Positions 11,748-27,100 of a stretch of DNA of 64,000 nucleotides are shown piece by piece. The first letter of the stretch is position 1. Every line of letters begins with the position of its first letter. The stretch is from Bathymodiolus brooksi. Lineage: Eukaryota > Mollusca > Bivalvia > Mytilida > Modiolidae. The stretch lies in the NCBI GenBank assembly GCA_963680875.1, contig OY804580.1, positions 109,681,534 through 109,745,533 on the forward strand, read 5' to 3'. The position numbers were made by a program, and so were the translations under genes. Under the pieces are notes generated by a model that was given only the letters and a program-made list of their open reading frames with translations, did no database searches and was not told the origin of the DNA.

Positions 11748-14700
11748 GTGATATTTTGTTGTTAGAATAATGTTATAATTATTCATGAACCTCAAACAAT
11801 TGTAAGACATAAGATGGAGAGTCCATTCTTCATTAACTCTTCGATTTTCTTTTCCGTTTATGATATAAGATGGATAGTCCATTCTGCATTGCACCTTCGG
11901 TTTTCTCTCACGTTTATGATATCTTATAATTAACTATATGGACTTTTGGACTTATACCTCGAATTTGACGACAGTGGTCAATTCAGTACTCAAATTTATG
12001 ATAAACGGGACGACTTCAATTTCAGAATCATAAATTTTCCAAATATGTGCAGCAATTGATTCGCTATGCAAGGGCCAGTAGCAATTATTCTGATTTCCTG
12101 AAACGTCATCTTTATCTGAGAAACAGGCTACTGGACCAGAGCTATGAAAAGATTCGCCTTATTCGATCTCTTAAAAAGTTTATATTCCGATACCAAGATC
12201 TTGTCGAAATATATTCCGTCTCTGCAGAGACGATAATAAACGATGGATTTTCATATAGTGCAAATGTATAAAGATAAGGAAGTCCACAAAAATGTCAAAA
12301 ATATTTTTAATCAATGTGTGACGTAAAAGTGTTTTTGACATTTACTTTCGTAGTTAAAATACTTCAGGTGACTCGGGGTTGTTGATGGAGATGGTTCACG
12401 TTAGATGTTCCATCCTCCTCACTGAATTTGGTACTGCTTTGACAACTATTTTACCTATTTTGTTCCAGTATTGTTATAAATATTGCTATAGTGACAGCCG
12501 GAACCTTTGAGCCATAATGAACGCGGGAGGTTTGGCGCCTTAAAATTTGATTCAACCCACCATTTCTTTAGAAATGCCTGTACCAAGTCAGGGTCATTAC
12601 GGTTTTCACAGTTTTCCGGTTGTTGATTGATTTTGTCTGTTTAAATACTTATGAGTTTTGACTTTCCCTTTGGAAGATTGTTCGGAGTTCGGTAATTTTG
12701 TTATTACCCTTATTTTAATATTTTTTTGTTTTCATTTAGAAACACAAAAGAGGGTTGATTGAAATTGACTTCCATTCTGGATCTTACACTTGCGCGATTA
12801 TTCAATAAATATTATGTATCGAATCAATACACATTTGTTATCGCACAGTCATTGTTTGTTAGCAGCCCCTCGCAAGAGATCTCCAATATATATAAATAGG
12901 ACTTAGTTTCTGTGCCTAATGTTACAGCACGTCCGAAATAGGCATACACGTCGGATGATTGTTTAACTCGAGTCGTGATTGATTGATTGATTGGTGGTGT
13001 TTAGCGCCACTTTCAGCAATATTTCAGCTATATCATGGCGACGAGAGTCATGAACTGAACTTATATAATGACAAGGAGGGAATTGTGTGGATCGTATATG
13101 GAGCATGAAGAGCTAGTTTCCCGTCTATATTTTTGCAATTGGTAAATAAGTTATTTTTAAATTAGATAATTATAAGAATATAGTTCAATTTGTGAACGAA
13201 AACAAACTGTTTTGTTGCAAATGTTTTAAGAGGGTTTGTGTCATTCCTCGAATATAAAATAGGTCCCATTTTTATATCCATAGCTCCTTATGGCCAGGGA
13301 AAACATACAGCCGTCCAACACATGCAATACTCCTCGTTGGCAAGTAAATTGTCTTGTGTTTTAAAGATTAAAATAATGTTCTTTCAGACATCACGGAAAT
13401 GACAACGGATGTACTGCAAGGCATGAAACAGGCAAAGACAACTATGACTACTGTTGAAGTAAGTTAAAAACTCAATATGCATTCGATTGGATCCCACTAG
13501 TGGAACATGAACTGCTTACCCTTCCGGAACACATGAGTTCACGCCCGTTTTTATGTTCGGTTCGTGTTACTTTTGGTCATTGTGTTGTCTGTCCCTCTTA
13601 TTGTGGCTTGTATCGATGTATATACAGTTGAATTATATGCAGTACAAGAAATCATATAACGGCCAATTCATTAAATCATCAGGCAGATCTGTATCGACAA
13701 ATATCGCTGTATTAAACCACAATCCGTTCACGAAACAATAAACCCTATAAATATATTGTTGTCGATTTGTGCATTGGCGGCCTTCTCTTTATATTACCCA
13801 TTGATACATTTTTCTTACTTTTTATTTCATAGAATTATTATTGATAAAGTGTCTAGTCTTTGTGTGGAAACGATAGTCCAAGGGAAGACATGTCGCTCCA
13901 TTCGAATACATTGTTACGCTTACTCCTTAATGGAGCGTGCGTAGTGGATCGGTAGCAAATTTCAATTTTATAGTATTTTGGTTGACCCGACCTGGCCATT
14001 AACCCACGATTTACTCCACTAGAGGCGAGCACTCTAAGCATTAAATAGCCTATACCGTTAGACAGAAGACTAAAGATCGAGCAACACGAATCCAACTAAA
14101 AAACAGGAGATGAACTCAGGTGCTCCGGAAGGGATCGTCGATCGTGTTCCACTAGTGACACCCGTCGTGTTACTGTTCAAAGACATGAACATCATATATT
14201 TTCATTTTTTACATGTCAAAGAAGTCTAAAAATATAATATTGATATCTAAAAGTAGTGCATTTATAATTATATTATAATATTGATGCATAGAACTCTTGA
14301 CTTTAAACGGGATCAGTGATGTAATGGTTGGCGTGCTCGCCTCGAGTGTGATAGATCGTGGGTTCGAGCCCTGTTCGGGTCAAACCAAAGACTACAAAAT
14401 TGGTATTAGTTGCTTCTCCGCTAGGCACGCAGCATTAAGGAGTAAGAGCACAGACTGGTTGGCTCGGAATCAGAACAATGTGTCCGAGTGGACCGACATG
14501 TCTATCCACGGACTGTTGTTTCAGTGAGCAAGCACTGTAAAAATCCAGCTCAACGTGTTGGTATAGAAAAAGCGGATCTCATCATCATCTCATTGAAAAT
14601 TAACTTGTTCTCGCCATGATATAGCTGACAAATTGCTGAGTTGGCGTTAAACAACAAACACTCATTCAATAACACACTGAATTTAATTTGTTTAATATGT

Positions 14701-17700
14701 TGAATATCCATAGCTTGAATTCGCAGTGACTGATGCAGAAACCAACTTGATAAATATGGTGAATCTGATGTTAGACAAGCGGAATACAGGAAATACAAGT
14801 TCTACAGCAATAGACACAGCGGAGGTATCAGTGAGGGTGGTTAAAAGCAAGGGTAAACATTTACCTGTAAATTATGAAGGAAGAGATGCTGGTTTTGCTC
14901 TTCCATTTTATGAAACATTCCAAGATAGGCAGAGGAAAAAGAATGTATCTATAAACGTAAGGGCGTTATGTCTATGTAGTTTGTATATTAACCTGTACGT
15001 CTGTACGATACAACATTATGTGATCATGTTTGTATATTAACCTGTACGTCTGTACGATACAACATTATGTGATCATGTTTGTTAGTGACTTACGATAGGT
15101 CGTTTTCCCCGGGTACTCCGGTTTCCTCCACGAATAAAACTGACCGTCTCAATATAACTGAAATATTGTTGAAAGTGGCGTTAAATACCATAATCTTGTA
15201 CGTCTGTACACTATGCTGAACAGTGTTATCATAAAACATGTATCAGTCGAATGTATAACCATGTAACGTCAGGGCTTTATCTATAGAATAACTACTCTTG
15301 CATTCGAAATATGCCGAAAATAAACCACGAGTAAAATATTTCACGCATGCGCATTAGTGAATGATTGAATTATCGTCGTTGTTTGGTTAGTGATACCGTG
15401 TTCTAACTTTTTGTTTGAGCTGATATCAGGTATAAAAAGAAGCGTGTTTTTCATTGTCGACGCTCATTTATATTTTCGGTTGTGACGACATTCGACGTTT
15501 GACGTCACACGGTGGAATTAACGTTTTATTTCAATGTGTGAAAACCCGCTTTTTATTTCAGTGGGAAAGCTCAGTATTTCACTGGCAGACCCATAGTCCG
15601 TACAGTGCTGACCAGTGTTTTATTAATATGCATCAATAAAATGCATAATAGCAATGCAATGCAGATGCGTTATTTACCTGTAGTCTGCACAGATGTATAT
15701 TATTCATATATCAGTCAAATGCACAACGATTCGACACAATGACGGAACGTTAGAAGTAGTTTGCACAGTGTACTGTTTGGTATGTGTTTCACAAATATTA
15801 GTCAAATTTAAAGCAGTGCAACACAAGCTCGTCATACGTACTTCCATATAGTCTAATGAAATTATGTCTGACGTTTATTAAATTGTGATTAATGGGTATT
15901 TAACGCCACTTACAATACTATTTAAGTTATAACGTGACAGTCAGTGTCATTTGTGGAGGCAATGGAGTAACACCGCGACAAACATCGACCAGTCAATAAG
16001 CAGACAAGTTTTTTTTTAGCGATACTGAATACAATATATTATATATATGTGGAGATTTACAAGCTCTTCTGACATAAAAGACAACTCATTGCACCCTATT
16101 TTTCTCGTAGGTCAATTCGGTACATGTTGTTGCTTATACACTTGTTCTCTTCATGAATATATTATGAAATAAGTGACGTTAAACATTAAACAACAAACAA
16201 TCAATCTAACCTATGTTTCTCTCACAGATTCTTACTTACCAAGTGAACCCATATTTACATGTAGCCAATAACGATGAGGTGGGTTCATCTGTAATTAAGC
16301 TTCACGTCTTGGATAAAGAAGGCAAACCAAAAAAGGGCATTCAAGACAAAGATGAGCTAATTGATGTGTATGTAAATACGGACAAACTCGACGGAGATAC
16401 TCACTATGAGGATATGACAGAATCATCCAGTGATTCCGGTGTCTATTTGAGTTATGTAGATACAAATCAAACAGCCGGAGGCTTTATGGTTGAAATTAAG
16501 CTTACATCATTGAAAAAGTGTGAAGTACTTTGTAAATATGGCGGCTTTCCAGACGCTGATGATTATGACATATACGTTAAAACTAAAGGCAAGAGTAGAA
16601 TCATCGACCGGGATCCGTTAGATCTGAGAGTGACATTTAAAAAACAGTTAGTGAAGATAACGCTATCTCCTGATTAAAAGGCAGATGGAGACGGAACACT
16701 GGAAAAGCCGCTAGTTGTAACAGCCAGTTGTGAAGGTAACACACTATATTGTATTAAGCAGGTTTAAATCTATGGTGTTTAACGCCACTTTCAACAATGT
16801 TTCAGCTATATCGTGACGGTTGTATTAAGTTGTCAAAAAAAATATTTTTTTTATCTGAAAAGTATTTATTTTTAAATGCTATTCACACATTTACTAACCT
16901 GTGCAAAGCACTTGCATTAATGTCTCACTAAGAAGGGGAATTAGACTCATAAAACTAGTTTAACCCCGTCACTTTATTTTTTTGAATAAACGTTAGTGAC
17001 AACCGAAAGGGCAATCAAGAATGGACAATCCAGAGAAACTGGCAACATTAGGTACACAAAACGCAGGACGAAACAAACAAAACGAAAAACGCGAAAAACG
17101 CGACACAGAAAACTAAAAAAGATGAGCAACACGGACCCCAACAAAAAACAGGTGGTGAACCCAAGTCCTTCTTCTTATAAGACACCCGCCCTGTTCCTCA
17201 TACATACAGGCAATCCCGGTAAAAGTCTTGGCAGTGACAGAGGAAAGAAAACATCTACACAAAAAGTAAAGGATCCATCGCCGTGAAGTACATGTACTAT
17301 GAGTCAGAGATCACGCATATGTCTGTTAGGGGTATGTTAGAACTGTTGCGAGAGTGGTATTTGTTTTTGTTTTTTTGATTCTAAACCTCCTTCCTAACAA
17401 GATAATCATAGAATAACAAATCTTGCATTCCGAATATCGAAAATAAATGACCAGTAACCTGGAAGATACGAAAGAGGTAAGCCTCAAGTCGACGAAGGAC
17501 AGACAATACAATGACAAATAAAAGGATAAGAACAAACAATGATACACAAACCACTACACAGATCGAGTAACACGAACCCCACCAAAAACCATGCTCCAAA
17601 TGTGGCACCCGTCGTGTGACTCTTGTAGTTGGTCAGTTACATAAATTTAACCTTTTTATTTGTGCTAATTAAGACGATTAACAAGGTTGTTGTTTTTCAT

Positions 17701-18144
17701 TGTTGGACGCTCAATGATATTTTCGATTGTGATATTGGTTCTTTGAAGTCACGACGTGAAATAAAAGTGAAATACCAGTATTTATTTCACTAGAAAATAT
17801 CAGTATTTCATGGTTATTTATGTAATAAAAATTACATGAACATACTACAAATAATAGGTCGAATTTTATTAATACAATTTAATCACATAATATTTTTTGA
17901 TATCATGAAATATTTATTAAAAAATCAATATGTGCTTATTATTTTCAGAAAAAAATGTTATGCAGTGATAGATATTTTACAATTATTATTATTATTATCA
18001 TTATCATTATTATTATTATTATTGTTATGATTATGATTATTATTATTATTATTATTGTTATTATTATCATTATGATTATCATTATTATTATCATTATTAT
18101 GATTATCATTATTATTGTTATTATTATCATTATTATTATTATTA

Positions 18145-18179
<35 letters not shown>

Positions 18180-21100
18180 TTAGATGATAAACAAGATACA
18201 GAGAGAAGACGAAAGAAACGTGCTAGTGGTGGCTTATCTCTAGGTAAATAAAATTTAATATACATTGCCTTCTGAAATAATACCAGTTAAATTTTCAGCA
18301 CCGATGACCTAATTTCATTTCCGTAATTTTCTGAAATTGTATTACTTAATTTGCAGTCGACTCTGATGTTCTAGCTATTATTCTGGTGATAATATGCAGT
18401 GCTAACATTCTACCAGCATTGGCATAGCCCAATAGTATTGATTAGCATAGTATATACACTGAGACCTGTCGAAACTGAATCCTGAATAATTTATGTATCA
18501 ACCGAACATCTTTCTATTCGAAACACAATATTTTTACTTTTTCTGATAATGTTTGACCAAAGTACACATTGTGGCGATATTATGTGATAAAGTTTGTCAG
18601 TGACTTGCGACTGATCGGTGATTTTCTCTGGGCAATCCGATTTCCTCCACGCATTAAATTGACCGCCAAGATATAATTGAAATATTGATGAAAATGGCGA
18701 AAAATACCATAAACCAATCACATTGGAAATCTGTAAGTACATATTACAATAAACCAAAAACTAGGAGAGTAATTGCCAAATGATTACATCTTTTTATCTT
18801 TGCAGTCAGGCACCAATTTAGGACCGGGCTTTTGAGTGTGAAAACTTTAGAAGACGGTTCTTATAATTGGACATCCAACAACAAGCTTAATGTAAATATT
18901 AATGTGCATAGGTGCAATCACCAACATGTAGAAATGTATGCGGACTCAATACACAATATGTTATTAGTAATGGTTTATATACTTAAAAAAAGTAAATGTT
19001 GGAGAAAACCAAAACCGTAAATAGAAGAAAAAAGACAATACAAATCAAGAGAAAAAGGACAAAAGGAAAAACGATGATCTAAAAAAACATTACACAGAAA
19101 ACTAAAGATTAAACAACAGGAAGCACACAAAACGCCAGGGTGAATTCATGTACCCTGAAAGTGAAGGCAATTTCTGCTCCACTAGTGGTACCCATTGTGT
19201 TACTTTTATTATAAATTCATTGTTGCTGCTAAGATCCGATGTTGATTCGTGTGTGTATGTAAACTATTTTATTGTATAATGGTCAACTGGTTATAACCGG
19301 ATCAGGCAAATATCACTCCTTCACGAAATGTATTATCCATGTTATATACACAAAGAAAAAAGTTAAGCACCCCCATGTTTTTTTGAAATGACAAATGATA
19401 CGACAAGTATCACGAGATTACTGAACAGATAATCTCTGGAACGCAATGGTGACCTGTTAGGACATTACATTGGCTGTATGAAACCACAAATAAATCAAGA
19501 AAAAATGTTAATTTAATGAATATTTAATCACAATATCACAAGGCCAGTTTTTGCAGTAAAACATGTCCATTTTAAGTATTGACCTTCACAGTTCAAAAAG
19601 CACGATAAGATTGTCATTTCACTTTCAAGACGTCACTTATGAATCACTTGACGACATTCATTATTCAACGTTCAGTACCGGGTGTAACCCCCACGTGCTT
19701 GGATGACGGCCTCAAACCGGCGTCTCATCCCTCCAGTTAGACGTCGGATGTCCTGTTGTGATAGCTGCTGCCATTCCCGATGCAATGCTGCTTCTAACTG
19801 ACGAATGTTTTGCACAGGAGGTTCTCGAGCCCGTATACGACGGCATAACATGTCCCAAATAAGCTCTATGGGATTAAAATCCGGGCTCATGACTGGCCAA
19901 GGAACAGAAGTCACGGCTTCGCTTTGGAGGTAGCCGGTTACTGCTCTTGAACGATGAGGCCTGGCGTTGTCATCCATATACACAGGCCTTGTGGCTATTG
20001 GGTGGTTGTCGAAATGGGGGACAACAACTGGTTGCACCGCGTCTCTGATGTACTGATCACCAGATAGGTTGCCTTGTATGGTGACTAAATCCAGTTTGCA
20101 GTCATGAGAGATACACCCCAAACCATTACTGAGCATCCACCGTAAGGGACAGTTGAATAGATGTTCCTTTGGGGTATAGGCTGTATTTTTGTGTCTCCAA
20201 ACCCTCATCCGGCCGTCGATTACATGAATCAGAAACCGGCTCTCGTCTGACCAATGGATCTTGCGCCCTGTCCTTAAATTCCAACCACGTCGTGCTAAGC
20301 ACCATGCCAATCGTGATTGTCGATGTCGGTCTACCAACAGTGAACGTTTAATGACTCTCTTTGACTTAAGATGGTTTCTAACTGTTCTTGTTGACAGACG
20401 TCAATGGGCAGCCATTATTGTTTGAGTACGGGACTGGTTGCGAATGGCATCCGTCTAACCAAACGCTGCAATGCCATGTTGTCACGATCAGATGTTACCT
20501 GTGGTCTGCCAGATATTGGCAAGTCATTCACATTGTTGGTTTGTGTGTGTTTTCTCACCAGTAGGCTGACTACAGTATAGTGGTAGCCCATCTGACGTCC
20601 AATAGCTTTGAAGGACATCCCTGTTGTCTGCCGATTATTTGCCATCTTTGTGCTTCTGATATTCGCCTTCGTACCATGCTTACTGAGAATGAATAACAAA
20701 AATTAAACACCAGACTTAAATACCCAAATTCGAAGCGTGATCATGCTGAATTTTGAGTAATGCGTGAGAGGCATAGTTCACGTGCATGACTAGTCGATAT
20801 TAGACATAATGGTCACACCTGTGTGAGCACATCTTTTTAATGGAACATTGTTCTTGCTATAATCAATATAAATATTAGAATCTAAACTTAGTGTAGCTTA
20901 TTATGTTTTAATATATCAGGAGGTGCTTAACTTTTTTCTTTGTGTATATATACATTTATATCGTATCTTGAAGAAATAACCCACACAAATGGGAAATATG
21001 AGGTATTTCTCTGATTAATTATCAACTTATTTATTTCAGGAATTAGGAGCAGACAATGGAAAAATACAGTTTAAAAGTTCCTTCTTCGGAACATTTTCAG

Positions 21101-24100
21101 CAAATATGTTTTTCATCGGACCAACTCCAATAGATTTTTCAAAAATATTTGCCAACTTTACGACATCTTTGGCAGAAAGTCCTTATGCGTTGGCGGCCAT
21201 TGTTATACTAATTATCATATTTGCATTGCTGACGGTACCTTTATATCGCCTCGATAGAAGTGATCAAATTTTGGTAAGAAATTATTGTGTATTCTCTACT
21301 TGAAATTGCATTTATTTTATTGTAGGAAAAACTGAAAGATGCCGAACAAATCTTTTTTTTTTCCTTTGTTTTGCATCTTGATATAGTTTATTAAAAATAG
21401 AACATAGCCGTTGCCCCTTTACAACGGGCGGTCACTCAGCAAACAAAATAGTCGAACCTCGTTATCACAAACTCATATTTTGGGGATAACTTGAAACTCG
21501 GTGCCATAAGGCATATGTTCGACATAAGCCTGCAGAACATAATAAATGTTTCAGGAATGCTTTTTTGCAGATATAATTGAACAATGAAATTTGATTTTAA
21601 ATACTCTACCATACAATGACGCTAATCGACTTCATTTGTCCTTTGTTACATTGTACATTATTTTGTAGTTTCAAATATAATTCATGTATGTCGTTGTATT
21701 GCAGTGAAGTTATATACCTCTTCTGGATAATCCTAATGGTGCCTCAATAGTTTATTATGTAGCTGTAGAAACATCCGTGACGTCATCGAAAGCTATGATA
21801 TCATCTGTGTATGTACAGTTGATTGGTAAAAATGGTTCATCAGGGACCCGAAAACTGGAGGACGGAACACGTCAGGTTTGTTCTATATACATTTTAACAC
21901 AATTGAGTTCACTCCTTGTTTTAGTAAGGTTTACGGTGTTCACTCAATCTTTAGTTTTCTGTGTAATGTTTTGTAGATCATTATTTGTCAATTCATCCTT
22001 TTGCTATTGGCCATTGTTTTACCTGCCCTTCTTTGATTTACTTCTGACTACCCGTTTGGTATCTTCAAACGTTTCGTAATAATACTGTAGCATAAATGTG
22101 TTCTTTCTTTTTGTCGGTGCTCGTGTTTTCAGATCTTTTTTTTTAATATAGTTTATCACATATTTATAAGTAATAACGTCAATACTGCCATACATAGACA
22201 CCGGAAGTGCCACACCGATATCAGCCTATGATCAGATATCGGGGCAAGACTGTGATAACATGATAGCAAGCCTCTTTATAAATAGATCAATGCATGCCTT
22301 TTTCCATATCAGGACTGTTATCATCCGTCAACCGATATCGATCACTCATATCCATAAGTTTGGTGTCTTTGTGGGAGGTTAATTTTTTTTTATTCAATGT
22401 TGAAATATATGATGAATAGATTAATTTACTATATATGTATCACTGCTGTTTTGTTTTTCTGTAATCCAGGAAGTGACTTTATTTATTGTTTTATGTGATT
22501 AGTACTGTCTTCTTATATATATTATCCGTCATCAAATCTGTACATGATTTTAATACAATTATGTTATATTACTACTTAATCTTCAGTAATTTAAATCTGT
22601 GTTTGAATGTAAATAATATATGTCGTGTGTACTTTTAGAATTTCAGAAGGGGTACATCATCACATTTTGAAATGAGGCTACACGAGGATCTAGGTGATCT
22701 AGAAACGTTACAAATCTGTCATGACAATACTGACGGTAAAACTGCTTGGAATCTTCGTAAAGTTACTATTATCAACGCTGAAAAAGACGATCGGTAAGTG
22801 CCAATGGCTTATTAAAAACGTCTTAATTGACAATTGATTAAGATGCACACTGTTGATGTTACTTAGATATTCCTCTCTGTTGTTCACGAGTGGTGATGGA
22901 ATGAGACATTTGAAATTACTATTCAGCAAACAAGTCATTATTTATAAAAACGTAGAAATTAAATTGATTCTTCCAGCTTCAGTCGTATTAAAGACAAGCA
23001 CTTTTGTCTGATCAGTCCTAAGAACTTTATATACAGGTTTAACTTGGGATAACTGATAGAGATAGCACGATGTACGTCAGATTATGCCTGTCGTAACCAT
23101 ATTCATCCTTTATTCCTTTGCAGATATACATTCCTCTGTGGTAAATGGTTATCCCTGAATAGTGAAGACGGCAAAACCTGGCGTAGTATAGACGTCCTTG
23201 ACGATAATAGCGTAGAAACTGATGTATTATTTTATAATCTCAGCCAAAGAAAATTATTTGATGACCATCTGTGGGTTTCACTATTTAAACGTCCTACGTT
23301 CAGTCGATTCACTAGAGTTCAAAGGTTATGGTGTTTGGTGGCGCTGTTATTCATGGCTATGATATCGTCTGCCATGTGGTATGACTCCCCAGACGATATT
23401 AAGATGCGGACGATAAGCCTAGGGCCGCTTAAGTTAAGCTACAAACAATTGTATGTTGGGTTCATGTCGGCCATGATAGCCCTTGTGCCAAGTATGATAC
23501 TAGTGTTAATATTCAGGAACAGGAAATTCAGAGGGGAACAATGTACTGGCTGTCACGTTCCATGGTGGTCCATTTTCTGCGCTTATATCTTGGTGTTTCT
23601 GTGTGTAGGTTCCAGTGCTACATTTGTATTTCTTTACTCCCTCCAATGGGGAGGGGTCAAATCATTGGAATGAATGATGTCTTTTGTGCTGGCCATTTTT
23701 CAAAGCGTGATAATATTAGAACCTGTCAAGGTAAGTAGGAACATTAACAATTTTCATATAAAATTATTCGTTGTTAATATGTTTGCATATTATTTTTTAT
23801 TATTAACGAAAGTACAAGATTATTAGCTTGGTTACAAAAATTCAAGAAGAGACAAGGCCTATAATAACAAGATAATATATAAAAACTATAAATTTTCAAT
23901 TAAGACGTTGATGTTCGTCAGACATTCCATTTCATGTTCTGTTGCATTTTTTCAAGCTTTCAATGGTATGTCATTACATCCGAGGAATATCATACGAAAA
24001 ATTTATTTAGAAATCAATAACAAGACCAACGACACTTGTTCAATGCGAACGTATGGTATTGGGATTTACTTTTACACATTGGGAGTAATCATTGTCTATT

Positions 24101-27100
24101 TCTGTTTAAGATTTGAATAGCTTTACCGCAAATGACGATGTGTACGCGATGCACATCCGTGGGGTGAGTGTGGGTGAATTGCGGCAGCTCGGTTGTACGC
24201 CGGTTCCCGTTACCACTCCCGGAAATTGACAGCGACGAATACCGTTGACATAACAGGTTTTTTTTATATATGATTTTTATTTGATCAACAAACAAAGCAT
24301 AATTATAACAGAAAAACATATATGCATAATAAATGTTCCATCTGAAATGAAAATTATATGTTATTATATTGTTTTTTCTATGACAGAAAGGTTGATGATT
24401 ATGAATTACATTTCGAATCATCGAGAAACTATCGGTGGTTGATTTCAATATTTATTTGGTCTAATTAGAAAGGTTAATTATGAATGACAATATAATGCCT
24501 TCTCTCAATAAAACAAAATAATTGATAATAAATACTTATTTGATAGTAATAAAACGTAATAAAACGAAAACAAAATCTCTAGACAAATATTAGACCTTAG
24601 AACGGACGATGACATCAATAATAGGTTTCACGGAAGAAAAGTTTGAGGATACCAAAAGGGTAATCAGAAGCCGAATTGAATAAGGAAGGGAAATACAATG
24701 GCCAAAAGAAAGGGGGGGGGGAATACACACAATGAACGAAACACTACAGATTAAGCTACACGAATGCAATAAAAATAACCGGAAGGGTATATAGTTGAAA
24801 GTGTAGTCAAGAACACATATAGTAATCTAACAAATCTATAAAAAACAAGTTAGTAAGGCAATAATCCGATTCAATATATAGCAAGTGTTATATCCAAAAA
24901 TAATTCGAGGCTACATATACAGAAAGTTAAAAGAACAACAATTCGATCACCACGAGTAGCATTTATTACATTATTACCGCTAACTGTTATTCATTATTAT
25001 GGACGAACTAAAATACCCTAGAATTCCTCTTATTGCCCTGCTATGATATTTGTAGGCAATCTTGCTAGCTATACTTGTTGCCTGCTTGTTTAAAAAGATG
25101 GGGACTGAAGAACTAGCGGATACATCTATGCCAGTGCCAGATGTTACAAAGTCAAACCAGGACGATTTAGGTAAACACACATATAATGTATAATAGTTGA
25201 TGTATTTTATAATATATCGTTATATCTGTCTAAACTGAAGCTCATTGGGGACAAGTTTGGTGTTCGGAATAGACAGATATTCGGTTTATACAGGTTAAAT
25301 TCACTACATTGGGACTTTATTTTAAGTTCGGTTTATGCATGATTCCAGTTTATTGAGGGTTCGGTTTAGACAGGTTTCACTGCAGTTACTTTGACAGATT
25401 ACCAATGTTGTCATGGTAATGAAAACTTTACTGTGCACGACATGTTTCTGGAAAAACGTTGATCAGGTACGCCCCAATTCAAAAGATTGGAAACCCAAAT
25501 AATATAAGTCTTTGTCAGCAAGAAAATTAGAGGACATAGAAAGCAGAGTAAAAAATCGGTCACCTACGCCTGAGAGGGGAGAATCTAAGTGTTATTAATA
25601 ACTACATTATTTAAAAACTGTAAATGTAAAATAATTCATACATCTAATAAACCATAAATAAGGGTAATAACAAAATTACCGAACTCCGAACAATCTTACA
25701 AAGGGAAAGCCAAAACTCATAAGTATATATACAGACAAAATCAGTCAACAACTGGAAAACTGAAAACCGTAATGACCCTGACTTGGTACAGGCATTTCTA
25801 AAGAAATGGTGGGTTGAATCAGATTTTAAAGCGCCAAACCTCGCCATACCAGTGCCTAAAAATTGATTACTCATGATAGAAATAGTATTGCTATACTGTA
25901 GTTCTGAAACGTTCTCCTACATACTTTAATATTGATGACCTTTGTTATCATTATAGTATATTATACAACAGGATGAGATAATAACTCACTCATTACTTTT
26001 AATGACTTCAAAGGTTGTAAAGGTATTTATTAATTGAATATCAATAAAAACAATTCTTGATTAACTTTACCTGACTAATTTCAATTTAAACAACAAACAA
26101 AGTGTGGGGAAAATATGTTTTTAAAGTATTTATATGATGTGTTAATTCCATCATCCCCTCCTTTTTTAATAAGGGTGAGTTTTGATCTTAAAGATATCTT
26201 CAATATCACCATCAATATAAAAAATGTAATAAGATTATATTATTTTATTTTATTATGGGGTTGTATTTGTCGGGAGGCTTTTGTCCTAAGAGGGGGTGTT
26301 TGTCCGGGGGGTGGGGGGGGGGGGGGGCTTTTGTCCGGAATTTATGTCCGGGAGGCTTTTGTCCTGTTCCTGCAATTGCCATATAATGGTAACGAATTGT
26401 TAATTATTAATTAATTTATGAAATTTAGATGTTGCACTTTCAATTCAAGAGCTACAAAGACTTGTCACTGATGAATAGAATATTATTAACTGATTTATTT
26501 CACTGAGAAAAAAATACAACAATGAATTACTGATCCTGTCTAAATAATTATACAAAGACTACAAAGTCAACTAGTTATGGAAAAATATCCTGACTATGAG
26601 AAAAAAAACCATTAAAAATAAATGTTAGAGAAAACAGAAGTGGCAATCAAGAATTGATAATCCAGAGAAACTGGCAACATAGGGCACACAAGACACAGGA
26701 TGAAGACACAAAAAACACAAACAGCGTAAATACGACTCGAGACTTCTCATAAACAACTCGAGGTAAAGACGAACCGAACATCTTTTTATGTGGAAATCGC
26801 AACTGACACCACAACACAGAACCAAAAGTACAAAGACACATAACTAAGAATATTCAATTAATTTAACAAACCACGTTAGAAGACGATAATAATGATAAGA
26901 TATGGTAAAAGGATACCAGACAATACTGGTACCTAATAATCTTTTACGATATCATTACATGTACAGATAAATGACTTTGATGTGTTGGATAACAATTGTA
27001 TGCCAATATCCAATTAAATTATTGGTCTTCGGTAGAGACAAGATAGTAACACAATTATTTCGTAGATAATTAGCAGCATTGCAATGACAGACAAATGTGT

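Noticed and set aside
12026..12271. The 82-codon frame as a polycystin-gene exon
   Set aside because: Its phase does not fit the flanking exons and its sequence matches a retroelement C-terminus.
17945..18265. Open frames rich in isoleucine on both strands
   Set aside because: Translation of the (ATT)n microsatellite.
18356..18427. Possible exon VDSDVLAIILVIICSANILP after acceptor TTTGCAG
   Set aside because: Runs into TAG without a donor; exons 5 and 6 fit without it.
26429..26477. Possible exon DVALSIQELQRLVTDE after acceptor AAATTTAG
   Set aside because: No usable donor before a TAG, and exon 11 joins exon 12 in phase without it.
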